The notes under the pieces: generated by a model | Told to the model about the DNA's origin: nothing | What the model saw: the letters and a program-made list of their open reading frames with translations, nothing else | Database searches by the model: none | Source: a virus | IMG/VR virus record: IMGVR_UViG_3300034082_003727 | Span: 1-25,152 of that record | Reading direction: 5' to 3' (one strand) | DNA length: 25,152 nt | Shown here: positions 8,274 to 14,486 of the stretch, in pieces | Position numbering within the stretch: position 1 is the first letter of the stretch | Layout of the letters: every line of letters begins with the position of its first letter | Made by a program: the position numbers and the translations under genes

Positions 8274-8762
8274 ATGGCTGATATGTTTAGACCAGTTCCT
8301 ATTGAACAGGAACCAAAAAGAAAAAATAGATTCGTACTTGAATTTCCTACGGAATTAGGTATTGAATCTTTTTTAGTTCAAACTTCAGGTAAACCTTCAT
8401 TAGAAATTGGAAGTACAGAAATACCGTACATGAATAGTAGTACTTGGGTTGCTGGTCGTTCTAAATGGAGTACAATCGAAGTGAAATTTATCGATGTTAT
8501 CGGACCCTCTACAACTCAAAAAGTTATGGAATGGGTAAGACTTCACTTCGAATCTGCAACAGGTAGAATGGGTTACGCTGTGGGTTACAAAAAGAATCTT
8601 GTACTTAAAGCTCTTGACCCAACTGGTGTTGAAGTGGAGAAATGGACTTTAATTGGTTGTATGATTACAAATGCATCTTTCGGCGACTTTGATTATGGTG
8701 CTGATGATCTTGCGGAGGTAACAATCACTCTTCAGCCTGATATCTGTCTACTAAACGCTTAA
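8274..8762 (+). CDS. 19: Tail tube protein, gp19-like, 162 aa
   Basis: This forms the inner tube of the contractile tail. Its length (162 aa) matches T4 gp19 (163 aa). Typical family features are RKNRFVLEFPTELGI near the N-terminus, SLEIGSTEIPYMNSSTWVAGR around 42-63, a central VKFIDVIGPSTTQKVMEWVR, and the C-terminal WTLIGCMITNASFGDFDYG followed by VTITLQPDICLL. It is the first gene of the only rightward cluster in the window. In T4 it lies next to the sheath on the same strand; here it is on the opposite strand and about 6 kb away. A strong terminator follows, allowing high expression separate from the two genes downstream. Confidence 0.93.
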   Translation: MADMFRPVPIEQEPKRKNRFVLEFPTELGIESFLVQTSGKPSLEIGSTEIPYMNSSTWVAGRSKWSTIEVKFIDVIGPSTTQKVMEWVRLHFESATGRMGYAVGYKKNLVLKALDPTGVEVEKWTLIGCMITNASFGDFDYGADDLAEVTITLQPDICLLNA

Positions 8763-8782
8763 TAGCTCAAAAAAAACATATC

Positions 8783-8830
8783 AATCCTTGGGGTATTGTA
8801 TTTTAAATATAATGTTCCAAGGATTTTTTA
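8783..8830 (+). terminator. Rho-independent terminator after the tail-tube gene
   Basis: AATCCTTGG at 8783-8791 pairs with CCAAGGATT at 8817-8825, and a T run follows at 8824-8829. It lies 20 bases after the tail-tube stop codon and ends ten bases before the next ATG, so the next gene depends on read-through or its own promoter. Confidence 0.85.
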
Positions 8831-8839
8831 TATAAAATT

Positions 8840-9256
8840 ATGGGAGAGATAAGATTATACAGAAAAATTTATTGTGTTTCATTTATCAATACACCAACTG
8901 GAAAAACACAATCGTATTCGCTTTTTGACCCTCATTCTATAAGTGCAAGTTCATATGTAGCTGGAGTAGGGGGTGATGAGTCTTCAACAGTAATTGAATC
9001 TAATACCCCTATAACACAAGAAGAGTCAGGTATCTACTACACAGATTTAAATCCAAGTTTATATGCAACTGATATAACATATGATTTAGTTTGGTATGTA
9101 AACTACACAAATATTGCTCCACAAAAAAAATTAACTACTAGATTTAGATTAAATAATCAAACTGGTCCTTCTGGAGAAATTACCTCAGAAATAATAGGCA
9201 ATCAAGAAATATCTATAGAAATATTATCTAACACTATAGAAATAGAGATATTATAA
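8840..9256 (+). CDS. Hypothetical structural protein, 138 aa
   Basis: The protein starts MGEIRLYRKIYCVSFINTPT, is strand-rich, and ends with a repetitive Ile/Glu tail (EISIEILSNTIEIEIL). The segment TYDLVWYVNYTNIAPQKKLTTRFRL in the middle fits a beta-sandwich. I do not recognise the family. It lies between the tail tube and a BppU-N-like protein on the same strand, so a tail or baseplate accessory role is a reasonable inference. The start ATG follows directly on the terminator of the tail-tube gene, with the leader TTTTTTATATAAAATTATG. Confidence 0.6.
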   Translation: MGEIRLYRKIYCVSFINTPTGKTQSYSLFDPHSISASSYVAGVGGDESSTVIESNTPITQEESGIYYTDLNPSLYATDITYDLVWYVNYTNIAPQKKLTTRFRLNNQTGPSGEITSEIIGNQEISIEILSNTIEIEIL

Positions 9257-9257
9257 T

Positions 9258-9267
9258 CTATTTATAA
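9258..9267 (+). promoter_or_regulatory. CTATTTATAA element before the BppU-N-like gene
   Basis: This is an exact copy of the recurrent element, eight bases before the ATG at 9276. It is the only exact copy on the plus strand, and it keeps the sense orientation relative to its gene, which shows that the element follows gene direction. Its role is inferred. Confidence 0.45.
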
Positions 9268-9275
9268 TTAAAAAA

Positions 9276-9635
9276 ATGGTAGGAAATAACAACGAATTTC
9301 ACATCAAAAGAAATGATACTTTACCTGTTTTAAAAATGCAGCTTATAGATAGAAGTTGTTTAGGGAGTAGAATTCCTTTTGATTTAACTGAAGTATCTAA
9401 CGTTACATTCACAATGAAGAATTCTTGTGGAGATATTAAGATAATGGCTAAACCAGCTCAAATACTTTCTTTTAGTGGGGGTGTAATTCAATATAATTGG
9501 GATGCTGAAGACACAAGCGACTCAGGTTTATTTGAAGCTGAATTTCAATTAACATATTTAGATGGAAAAAGACTATCTATTCCTCAAATAGGATCCATTA
9601 GAATTGAGATAGAAAAAGACGTTAATCCTTATTGA
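9276..9635 (+). CDS. BppU N-terminal-like baseplate/structural protein, 119 aa
   Basis: The pattern FHIKRNDTLPVLKMQLIDR, then PFDLTEVSNVTFTMKN, GGVIQYNWDAEDTSDSGLFEAEFQLTYLDGKRLSIP and a final SIRIEIEKD matches the N-terminal domain of phage baseplate upper proteins (BppU_N, DUF2479-like). This is a small beta sandwich that in other phages anchors proteins on the baseplate. Here it stands alone, with no C-terminal fibre part. Two extra cysteines (SCLGS, NSCGD) are unusual for the fold. Its last seven bases overlap the end of the convergent GIY-YIG gene. The family call is by pattern recognition; the exact place in the virion is unknown. Confidence 0.7.
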   Translation: MVGNNNEFHIKRNDTLPVLKMQLIDRSCLGSRIPFDLTEVSNVTFTMKNSCGDIKIMAKPAQILSFSGGVIQYNWDAEDTSDSGLFEAEFQLTYLDGKRLSIPQIGSIRIEIEKDVNPY

Positions 9636-10420
9636 TTTTCTTCTTTATATTTCCAGATGAAGCCACCTGCTGATTTTAGTTCTCCTCTAGCTGCAGATGC
9701 TACATTTCCAATATGAAATCCATCTTTTTTTACTTCAGATAAAAATTCATATTCTTTAATAAAATTACCACTTTTATCAAATTGTAGTATAACCTTTCTG
9801 CTTGAGGATGGTTTCCCCCACATTGGATTTTTATCTCCAAGCTGTCTATCACCTTTTCCAAATGCAGGATTTTTTTCTCCAATATTATGTTGTCTTATTT
9901 TTTCTTTAACTTCTTCTGGATGCAATCTTCCTGTTTGAGATTGCCTCATTTTCTCTTTTGTTAAATCTGCTTTTTCTTTTCCCATTCGCTCTTCTAAAGT
10001 GATTCCCTTTCTAGAATTTGACAATTCTTGTTTCATTTCATCTGTCCATTTATTTCCAAAATTTGGATTGTTTTCTCCGCTGTTTGCTTTGCTTATTTTT
10101 TTTCTAACATAATCTGAATGTTCATTCAATAAAGGATCTTTTAAATTATAAACTTTATCGCTATTAATTCCTCCATAAAAATCAATCCAATATTTTTCCC
10201 TTTCGTTAAGCATATTTTCATCTAACACTTCCTCTATAATATTGTATTCAAAATTATCAAAACCGTATTTATTAAATGATTTTTGTAAAATATCATTATG
10301 ATGTCTTCCTTTTTTTATATTTATTAAATGATCATAATATCTTTGTTTTAAACGTTTTGACTGACCAACATAAACTTTGTTGTTGATTGTGTTTCTAATA
10401 ATATAAATTCCTATATTCAT
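9629..10420 (-). CDS. GIY-YIG homing endonuclease with NUMOD modules, 263 aa
   Basis: This is a free-standing site-specific nuclease of the kind that spreads itself between phage genomes. The catalytic domain is at residues 1-90: GIY at 4-6, the YVG variant of YIG at 17-19, QRYYDH with the catalytic Arg near 27, and LNEREKYWI with the metal-binding Glu near 73. Residues about 105-215 carry NUMOD3-type DNA-binding units (SGENNPNFGNKWTDE, GEKNPAFGKGDRQLGDKNPMWGK). The C-terminus, FDKSGNFIKEYEFLSEV to GGFIWKY, is a NUMOD1/IENR-like unit. I chose the ATG at 10418-10420. The frame could start at a TTG at 10496-10498, but that would span a terminator hairpin. The gene fills the junction between the fibre operon and the converging tail-tube cluster. 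Confidence 0.88.
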   Translation of the reverse strand: MNIGIYIIRNTINNKVYVGQSKRLKQRYYDHLINIKKGRHHNDILQKSFNKYGFDNFEYNIIEEVLDENMLNEREKYWIDFYGGINSDKVYNLKDPLLNEHSDYVRKKISKANSGENNPNFGNKWTDEMKQELSNSRKGITLEERMGKEKADLTKEKMRQSQTGRLHPEEVKEKIRQHNIGEKNPAFGKGDRQLGDKNPMWGKPSSSRKVILQFDKSGNFIKEYEFLSEVKKDGFHIGNVASAARGELKSAGGFIWKYKEENQ

Positions 10421-10431
10421 AATTTTTAAAT

Positions 10432-10461
10432 AAAAAAAACAGAGACTTTTTTGCCTCTGTT
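10432..10461 (-). terminator. Terminator after the 458-aa fibre-type gene
   Basis: AACAGAG (10438-10444) pairs with CTCTGTT (10455-10461), with a ten-base loop. On the minus strand it runs into eight U residues. It lies between the fibre-type gene and the GIY-YIG start, so late transcription should mostly stop before the endonuclease. Confidence 0.8.
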
Positions 10462-10470
10462 TATAAATAG
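10462..10470 (-). promoter_or_regulatory. CTATTTATA element before the GIY-YIG gene
   Basis: An exact copy of the recurrent element, unusually far (41 bases) from its ATG and with the terminator hairpin in between. This arrangement may place the hairpin in the leader of the endonuclease mRNA. Confidence 0.35.
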
Positions 10471-10494
10471 TTAAAAATTTAGTAAATTCCACCG

Positions 10495-11871
10495 TCAAAA
10501 CGATCCCCCATCTAAAATATCCTGTTCGGTAAGAACTCTAACACCATTAGGCGAGCTCACAGTTCCTGATTCTCTAAGGTATATATCATTTAAATTAGTA
10601 GCGAAACCTCTATTTGAAACTGTTGTTCCTGTACCTCTAATATCTAAGAAAACATCAGTACCAGCAACACCAGAACCATCTTGTATAGACCAACCAGCTC
10701 CAAGAGATGTAGATTCTGTAGAAGCTGTTGGGTTGTAGTTTAATTCTATAAAATTATCTTCTATATACAACTGAGAAGTAAAACCACTTATAGATTCCCC
10801 CATTATAAGCAAATCTCCATTAATAGTTAATGTTGTACCTGTTTGACCTGCTACTCCAAAAGTTGCATGTAATGCATTCAGTGTATCAGTATTTTGATCA
10901 TAAGTGAATCCAGGCTCATCAACCAATCTACCACTAGTTCCGACATAAACAACTCTACCAGCTGTTAAACTAGAGTCTGTAAATCCAGTTGCAGATACTA
11001 ATCCTAAAAAAGTAGGAGAAGTTGCAACATTTACAATTGGATTTGATGCCGTTCCTCCTATAGTAATATTTGAACCTGCGCTTATCGAATCAACAAATAT
11101 ATCATACAGATTCGTTGACCCTGAATATATCGTACCTCCACTTATTTGAGTTGCAGTTAAGTTCCCACCAGTTGCAACACCTGAAAACGATAAATTATTT
11201 ATAGAAGGAGAACTTACAAGACTTACTATGGGGTTTGAAGCAGTTCCTCCTGTTGTGATGTTTGAACCAGGTTGTACGTTTGTAATATTTTCAGTAGAGT
11301 TAGCAATATTATAAATTATTGTCTCTAGTGAAGTGCCAGCTGAATAAAAACTTGTTGTTGCAGAAACATTAGTCGCTATTGAATTTCCACCTATTGATGT
11401 TCCTGAATAAGTAATATTATTAACAGAAGGAGAGTCTACAAGATTTACTGTAGGATTGTCTGCAGTTCCTCCTGTTGTGATGTTTGAACCAGGTTGAACT
11501 CTTGTTGTAACACCTTGAATATCTGTAATATTACCTAATACAAACCCATTTGTTGTTCCGCTTAAGAATTTTCCAATCAAACCTGACCCTGATGTAGAAC
11601 CATATGTTGATATAATCCCAGTATCTCCGCTTACTACAAAATTACTATTAACACTTAATCTGTTTGTTACTTTTTGATTATAAATAGTTGAACCTACTTC
11701 GAAAACACCAGCCTGGTTAGATGTTTCGAAGCCACCACCTGTAACACCAGAAAATTTTAAAACACCGTCATATAGGTTTACAAAAGGTTCTCCAAATAAT
11801 GCTGTTCCAGGTACAGAGCCCCCAGTTGTTTGTTTGTCTCTAAGGGTTATACGAACTTGTCTTTCTGCCAT
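10495..11871 (-). CDS. Fibre-type virion structural protein, 458 aa
   Basis: The N-terminus MAERQVRITLRDKQTTGGSVPGTALFGEP is related to that of the 830-aa fibre, but is followed by a domain with FVNLYDGVLKFSGV. The middle contains repeated units of the form VQPGSNITTGGTA.NP(T/I)V, three of them clear (near residues 122, 197 and 265), separated by NNITYSGTSIGGN-like strands. The C-terminal 100 residues read LYIEDNFIELNYNPT, then GAGWSIQDGSGVAGTDVF, and end ILDGGSF. The 183-aa upstream neighbour ends similarly (LEGGNW) and shares the FSGTSTGGN and LYSGSTNL(E/Y)DIF segments, so the two are probably partial paralogues. It is likely a tail fibre or whisker-like protein; the exact role is unknown. 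Confidence 0.7.
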   Translation of the reverse strand: MAERQVRITLRDKQTTGGSVPGTALFGEPFVNLYDGVLKFSGVTGGGFETSNQAGVFEVGSTIYNQKVTNRLSVNSNFVVSGDTGIISTYGSTSGSGLIGKFLSGTTNGFVLGNITDIQGVTTRVQPGSNITTGGTADNPTVNLVDSPSVNNITYSGTSIGGNSIATNVSATTSFYSAGTSLETIIYNIANSTENITNVQPGSNITTGGTASNPIVSLVSSPSINNLSFSGVATGGNLTATQISGGTIYSGSTNLYDIFVDSISAGSNITIGGTASNPIVNVATSPTFLGLVSATGFTDSSLTAGRVVYVGTSGRLVDEPGFTYDQNTDTLNALHATFGVAGQTGTTLTINGDLLIMGESISGFTSQLYIEDNFIELNYNPTASTESTSLGAGWSIQDGSGVAGTDVFLDIRGTGTTVSNRGFATNLNDIYLRESGTVSSPNGVRVLTEQDILDGGSF

Positions 11872-11882
11872 AATTTTTTATT

Positions 11883-11895
11883 TATTTATAAATAG
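11883..11895 (-). promoter_or_regulatory. CTATTTATAAATA element before the 458-aa gene
   Basis: The exact element (plus strand TATAAATAG at 11887-11895) overlaps its own reverse complement (TATTTATA at 11883-11890 on the plus strand). It lies 15 bases before the ATG at 11871. The reverse complement is the T4 late promoter consensus TATAAATA, so either orientation could be the functional one here. Confidence 0.45.
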
Positions 11896-11903
11896 TATTT
11901 TTT

Positions 11904-12455
11904 TTACCAGTTACCCCCCTCAAGTGTGTATCCAGATAAAATAATATTATCTTCTGTTATAGTTGTTGTGCCTAAAATAATTTCAGGAGTTGTTACTCTA
12001 GTACTTGCCGTGAAGTTAACAGCAATCCCATTAATTGCATTTAAAGATCTAAATCTTTTAAGTGGAGCACCAATATCAACATAATTATCTAACACTGGCT
12101 CTATTAAAGTATTAGCATAAATTGTATTACCAGTTATATTTAATGCATTAATATTCCCCCCAGTTGATGTTCCTGAAAAATTAACATTATTAAAAGAAGG
12201 TGAATCTACTACCGATACTTTATAATCTTCTCCTACACGCTGTATTGAAATATTTGAGCCTTCTGATACTGTTGTTGCTGTTAGGTCTCCTGCTGTTAAA
12301 AATATATCTTCTAAATTTGTAGATCCAGAATATAATGTACCCCCAGATAAAGCATTAGCATATAACCCTTGGGTGAAGACTGTGTTTCCTGTAACAGTAC
12401 CACCAGAAAGATTTAAAAATTCTCTTTTTATGGGCTGAAAATAATTACCTGACAT
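11904..12455 (-). CDS. Fibre-type virion structural protein, 183 aa
   Basis: The protein opens MSGNYFQPIKREFLNLSGGT, followed by VTGNTVFTQGLYANALSGGTLYSGSTNLEDIF, a pattern found in the 458-aa gene downstream (IYSGSTNLYDIF). A PSFNNVNFSGTSTGGNI segment is also shared with it. The C-terminal part, ENIILSGYTLEGGNW, follows an IGAPLKRFRSLNAINGIAV stretch of the sort seen in fibre proteins that end in a self-assembling tip. It is followed after 32 bases by the 458-aa gene. The two probably form one appendage, or alternative versions of it. No catalytic motif is seen. Confidence 0.65.
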   Translation of the reverse strand: MSGNYFQPIKREFLNLSGGTVTGNTVFTQGLYANALSGGTLYSGSTNLEDIFLTAGDLTATTVSEGSNISIQRVGEDYKVSVVDSPSFNNVNFSGTSTGGNINALNITGNTIYANTLIEPVLDNYVDIGAPLKRFRSLNAINGIAVNFTASTRVTTPEIILGTTTITEDNIILSGYTLEGGNW

Positions 12456-12472
12456 TTATTTTTTTTCTTTTA

Positions 12473-12481
12473 TATAAATAG
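12473..12481 (-). promoter_or_regulatory. CTATTTATA element before the 183-aa gene
   Basis: An exact copy, 17 bases before the ATG at 12455. The rest of this 115-nt gap is plain A/T-rich sequence with no hairpin that I can see. Confidence 0.45.
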
Positions 12482-12570
12482 AAATGAAAAATAAGTATTA
12501 AATATTTTTAATTTTTTAACACCAAAATGAATTAATTTATTTTTAATATTTTGAAATTTAATAAATAATT

Positions 12571-14358
12571 TTAAAAAACCATTTCAAATCTTAAATTTCC
12601 ACAATCCCAAATTCTATCCATCCCAAGAATTTGAGCTATTTCCCATTCAGATACATTTGGAATATTTAATATTTTTAATAATTTATTTTTATTAAACTTA
12701 AACCTATGATGTCTTTTTAAGTAGTCTCCTTTTTCAAAATACCAATATCTAGGTTTTATTTGATTTGTTAAAATAAATCCGTTTTTGTGGTAAACGGTTT
12801 TTTCATAATCTACTCCACTAAATCTACAATCAGAAAATGTTATTATTTTCTTTGGTTGGTAATTATTTATAAAAAACTTTAATAATTTAGAAAATGCCCC
12901 TACAACACTATAATCTATTAATGAACAAAATCTTGTAAGCTCGTAAAAATTTTCACTATCTTCTTTGTTGCCCATAGATTTCCTTAACTTAATAAAAGTC
13001 ATAACTGATACTAATTTGTCATCATAATATAAACCAATTCTCACTTTATCTTTTGAATTGCCTTGTATGTGGTTATCGTTTAGAAATTTAGTTTTATCTA
13101 ACAGCGAAACATCTCTTATACTACATTTTCTAGCATATAACTTGTTGTCTATAAAACCTAACTTGTTTTTAATCATAGACATTAATATATCTTTTTTAAA
13201 AATTATCTCATCTTCAAATATATGAATCAAATCAATATTCTGTTTGTTACATAAATTTGTTTTATTTATGTGGTAATCTTTTGTTTTATCACCTCCAATT
13301 TCTGAATGATAATAATTTCCATTTAATTCTAAAGCTATTTTTTTTTCTGGAAAATAAAAGTCTAATTCAAAAGGTTTTATTTCTGTTTTTGTATTTTCTT
13401 TGAATGATATATCTATATTTTTAAAATATTCAGCAAATTCTATCTGATGTTTGTTGTTTTTATACATCGGATAACACGATCTACATATTGGAGGTCTATG
13501 GTTTGAAAAAGTGCCAAAATATTTATGGTTGCATTTTTTACACCTAAATTCATATTCATTATAAACGTTTCCGACTCTTAATCCTTCATATTTGCTTATT
13601 AATTCTATTTCCATGGTTTCCATCTTATCAAAAATTATAGTATCATCAAAATTATCGTAATACGTTTGCTTTATTTTTTCTATAATTTTATGATTTTGAG
13701 AAGGGTTTTTAAAACCATATACATTTAAGTTTGTATTTTGAAATTTGTTTAATATTTCTTTATTTTGTAGTGGATGTAAAACTCCGTAATTTTTAAATAA
13801 AGTTTTTTTTTGCTTTTCTTGATATTTAACAAGCATCATAGCGTGATTTACGCCATAATCCTTATTCATTGTCTCTTTTGCTTTTATTCTATTATTATAG
13901 TTCTCATCTCCGTATTTTTCTTTCTTTGTCTTTTTTGATTTGTCTAAATTATTATAGTTCTCATCTCCATATTTTTCTTTCTTTGTCTGTTTTGATTTGT
14001 CTAAATTATTATAGTTCTCATCTCCGTATTTTTCTATTTTTGTTTGTTTTGATTTGTTTTTAATAAAATCCAATTCAAAAATATTTTCTGTACCAAATTT
14101 TTCCTTCAAAGAATTTAAAGACTTTTCAATTCTTATTTTTTTATTTTCAGGTAACAAAGCATAAGATTTTCTACATTCATCTGAGCACATTGTTTTTTTA
14201 GTGCTTTTTTTCACCTCAAAACTTAAATTACACTGAATGCAGACTCTATATTCCCTATTGTTTTTCTTTTTAAACTCATCAGAACATTTTCTAGAACAAG
14301 TCTTTTGTTCTTTTGGTTTTTCAAACTCAGAATTACAATTGATACATTTTAATTTCAT
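12571..14358 (-). CDS. Hef-like homing endonuclease with zinc ribbons, Vsr-like nuclease and GNAT-like domain, 595 aa
   Basis: Two CxxC...CxxxC zinc ribbons occupy residues about 5-65. Next come YG-x-EN repeats of the DNA-binding type common in phage endonucleases (about 85-225), including three nearly identical 19-residue copies. A third CKKC...CRSC pair lies near 272-294. Residues about 305-385 form a Vsr/PD-(D/E)xK-like nuclease: FELDFYFPEKKIALELNGNYYHSE, followed by the chain that ends IDLIHIFEDE. Residues about 405-560 (IGLYYDDKLVSVMTFIKLRKS, KIITFSDCRFS, KPRYWYFEKGD) resemble the GNAT-like domain often fused to this family. It lies between the sheath gene and a fibre gene, behind the sheath terminator. 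The leader holds a perfect hairpin. The domain calls are by eye; nuclease activity is inferred. Confidence 0.8.
   Translation of the reverse strand: MKLKCINCNSEFEKPKEQKTCSRKCSDEFKKKNNREYRVCIQCNLSFEVKKSTKKTMCSDECRKSYALLPENKKIRIEKSLNSLKEKFGTENIFELDFIKNKSKQTKIEKYGDENYNNLDKSKQTKKEKYGDENYNNLDKSKKTKKEKYGDENYNNRIKAKETMNKDYGVNHAMMLVKYQEKQKKTLFKNYGVLHPLQNKEILNKFQNTNLNVYGFKNPSQNHKIIEKIKQTYYDNFDDTIIFDKMETMEIELISKYEGLRVGNVYNEYEFRCKKCNHKYFGTFSNHRPPICRSCYPMYKNNKHQIEFAEYFKNIDISFKENTKTEIKPFELDFYFPEKKIALELNGNYYHSEIGGDKTKDYHINKTNLCNKQNIDLIHIFEDEIIFKKDILMSMIKNKLGFIDNKLYARKCSIRDVSLLDKTKFLNDNHIQGNSKDKVRIGLYYDDKLVSVMTFIKLRKSMGNKEDSENFYELTRFCSLIDYSVVGAFSKLLKFFINNYQPKKIITFSDCRFSGVDYEKTVYHKNGFILTNQIKPRYWYFEKGDYLKRHHRFKFNKNKLLKILNIPNVSEWEIAQILGMDRIWDCGNLRFEMVF
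13891..14061. repeat. Three tandem 57-bp units inside the endonuclease gene
   Basis: Units start at 13891, 13948 and 14005. They differ by only a few bases and each encodes 19 residues of the pattern KYGDENYNNLDKSKQTKKE. More diverged family units flank them on both sides, so the near-identical block looks like a recent in-frame amplification of a DNA-binding repeat. Confidence 0.9.
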
Positions 14359-14373
14359 ATTATTTCAAATTAA

Positions 14374-14389
14374 AGCTACAACAGTAGCT
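14374..14389 (-). promoter_or_regulatory. Leader hairpin of the 595-aa endonuclease gene
   Basis: AGCTAC and GTAGCT form a perfect 6-bp stem with a 4-base loop, 15 bases before the ATG at 14358. A -7-like TATATTTA (minus sense) lies at 14401-14408, but no TTTG is found 20 bases further up. The hairpin could restrain translation, as leader structures do for some T-even homing endonuclease genes; this is inference. Confidence 0.4.
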
Positions 14390-14424
14390 GTATTTAAAGG
14401 TAAATATACAAATTATTTTTAAAT

Positions 14425-14457
14425 AAAAAAAGGAGCATTAAAAATACTCCTTTTTTT
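14425..14457 (-). terminator. Terminator after the tail sheath gene
   Basis: On the minus strand, AAAAAAAGGAG pairs with CTCCTTTTTTT around a loop and ends in a long U run. It lies about 30 bases after the sheath stop codon, isolating the endonuclease gene from sheath transcription. The bases between it and the sheath stop are a run of TTTA repeats. Confidence 0.85.
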
Positions 14458-14486
14458 ATTTATTTATTTATTTATTTAAATGTATT

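Noticed and set aside
10421-10498. N-terminal extension of the GIY-YIG gene from a TTG at 10496-10498
   Set aside because: It would translate through a terminator hairpin and add unrelated residues before a GIY domain that starts naturally at the ATG 10418-10420.
11887-11895. TATAAATAG read as T4-type late promoters firing rightward
   Set aside because: Rightward transcripts here would be antisense to the minus-strand genes; the copy at the plus-strand gene 9276 is flipped, so the motif follows gene direction as CTATTTATA.
13891-14061. Possible CRISPR array from regular repeats
   Set aside because: The units are contiguous, in-frame and without spacers; they encode a protein repeat.
13869-14063. 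Plus-strand open frame with repeated YYSSHL units
   Set aside because: It is the antisense shadow of the tandem 57-bp repeats in the endonuclease gene.
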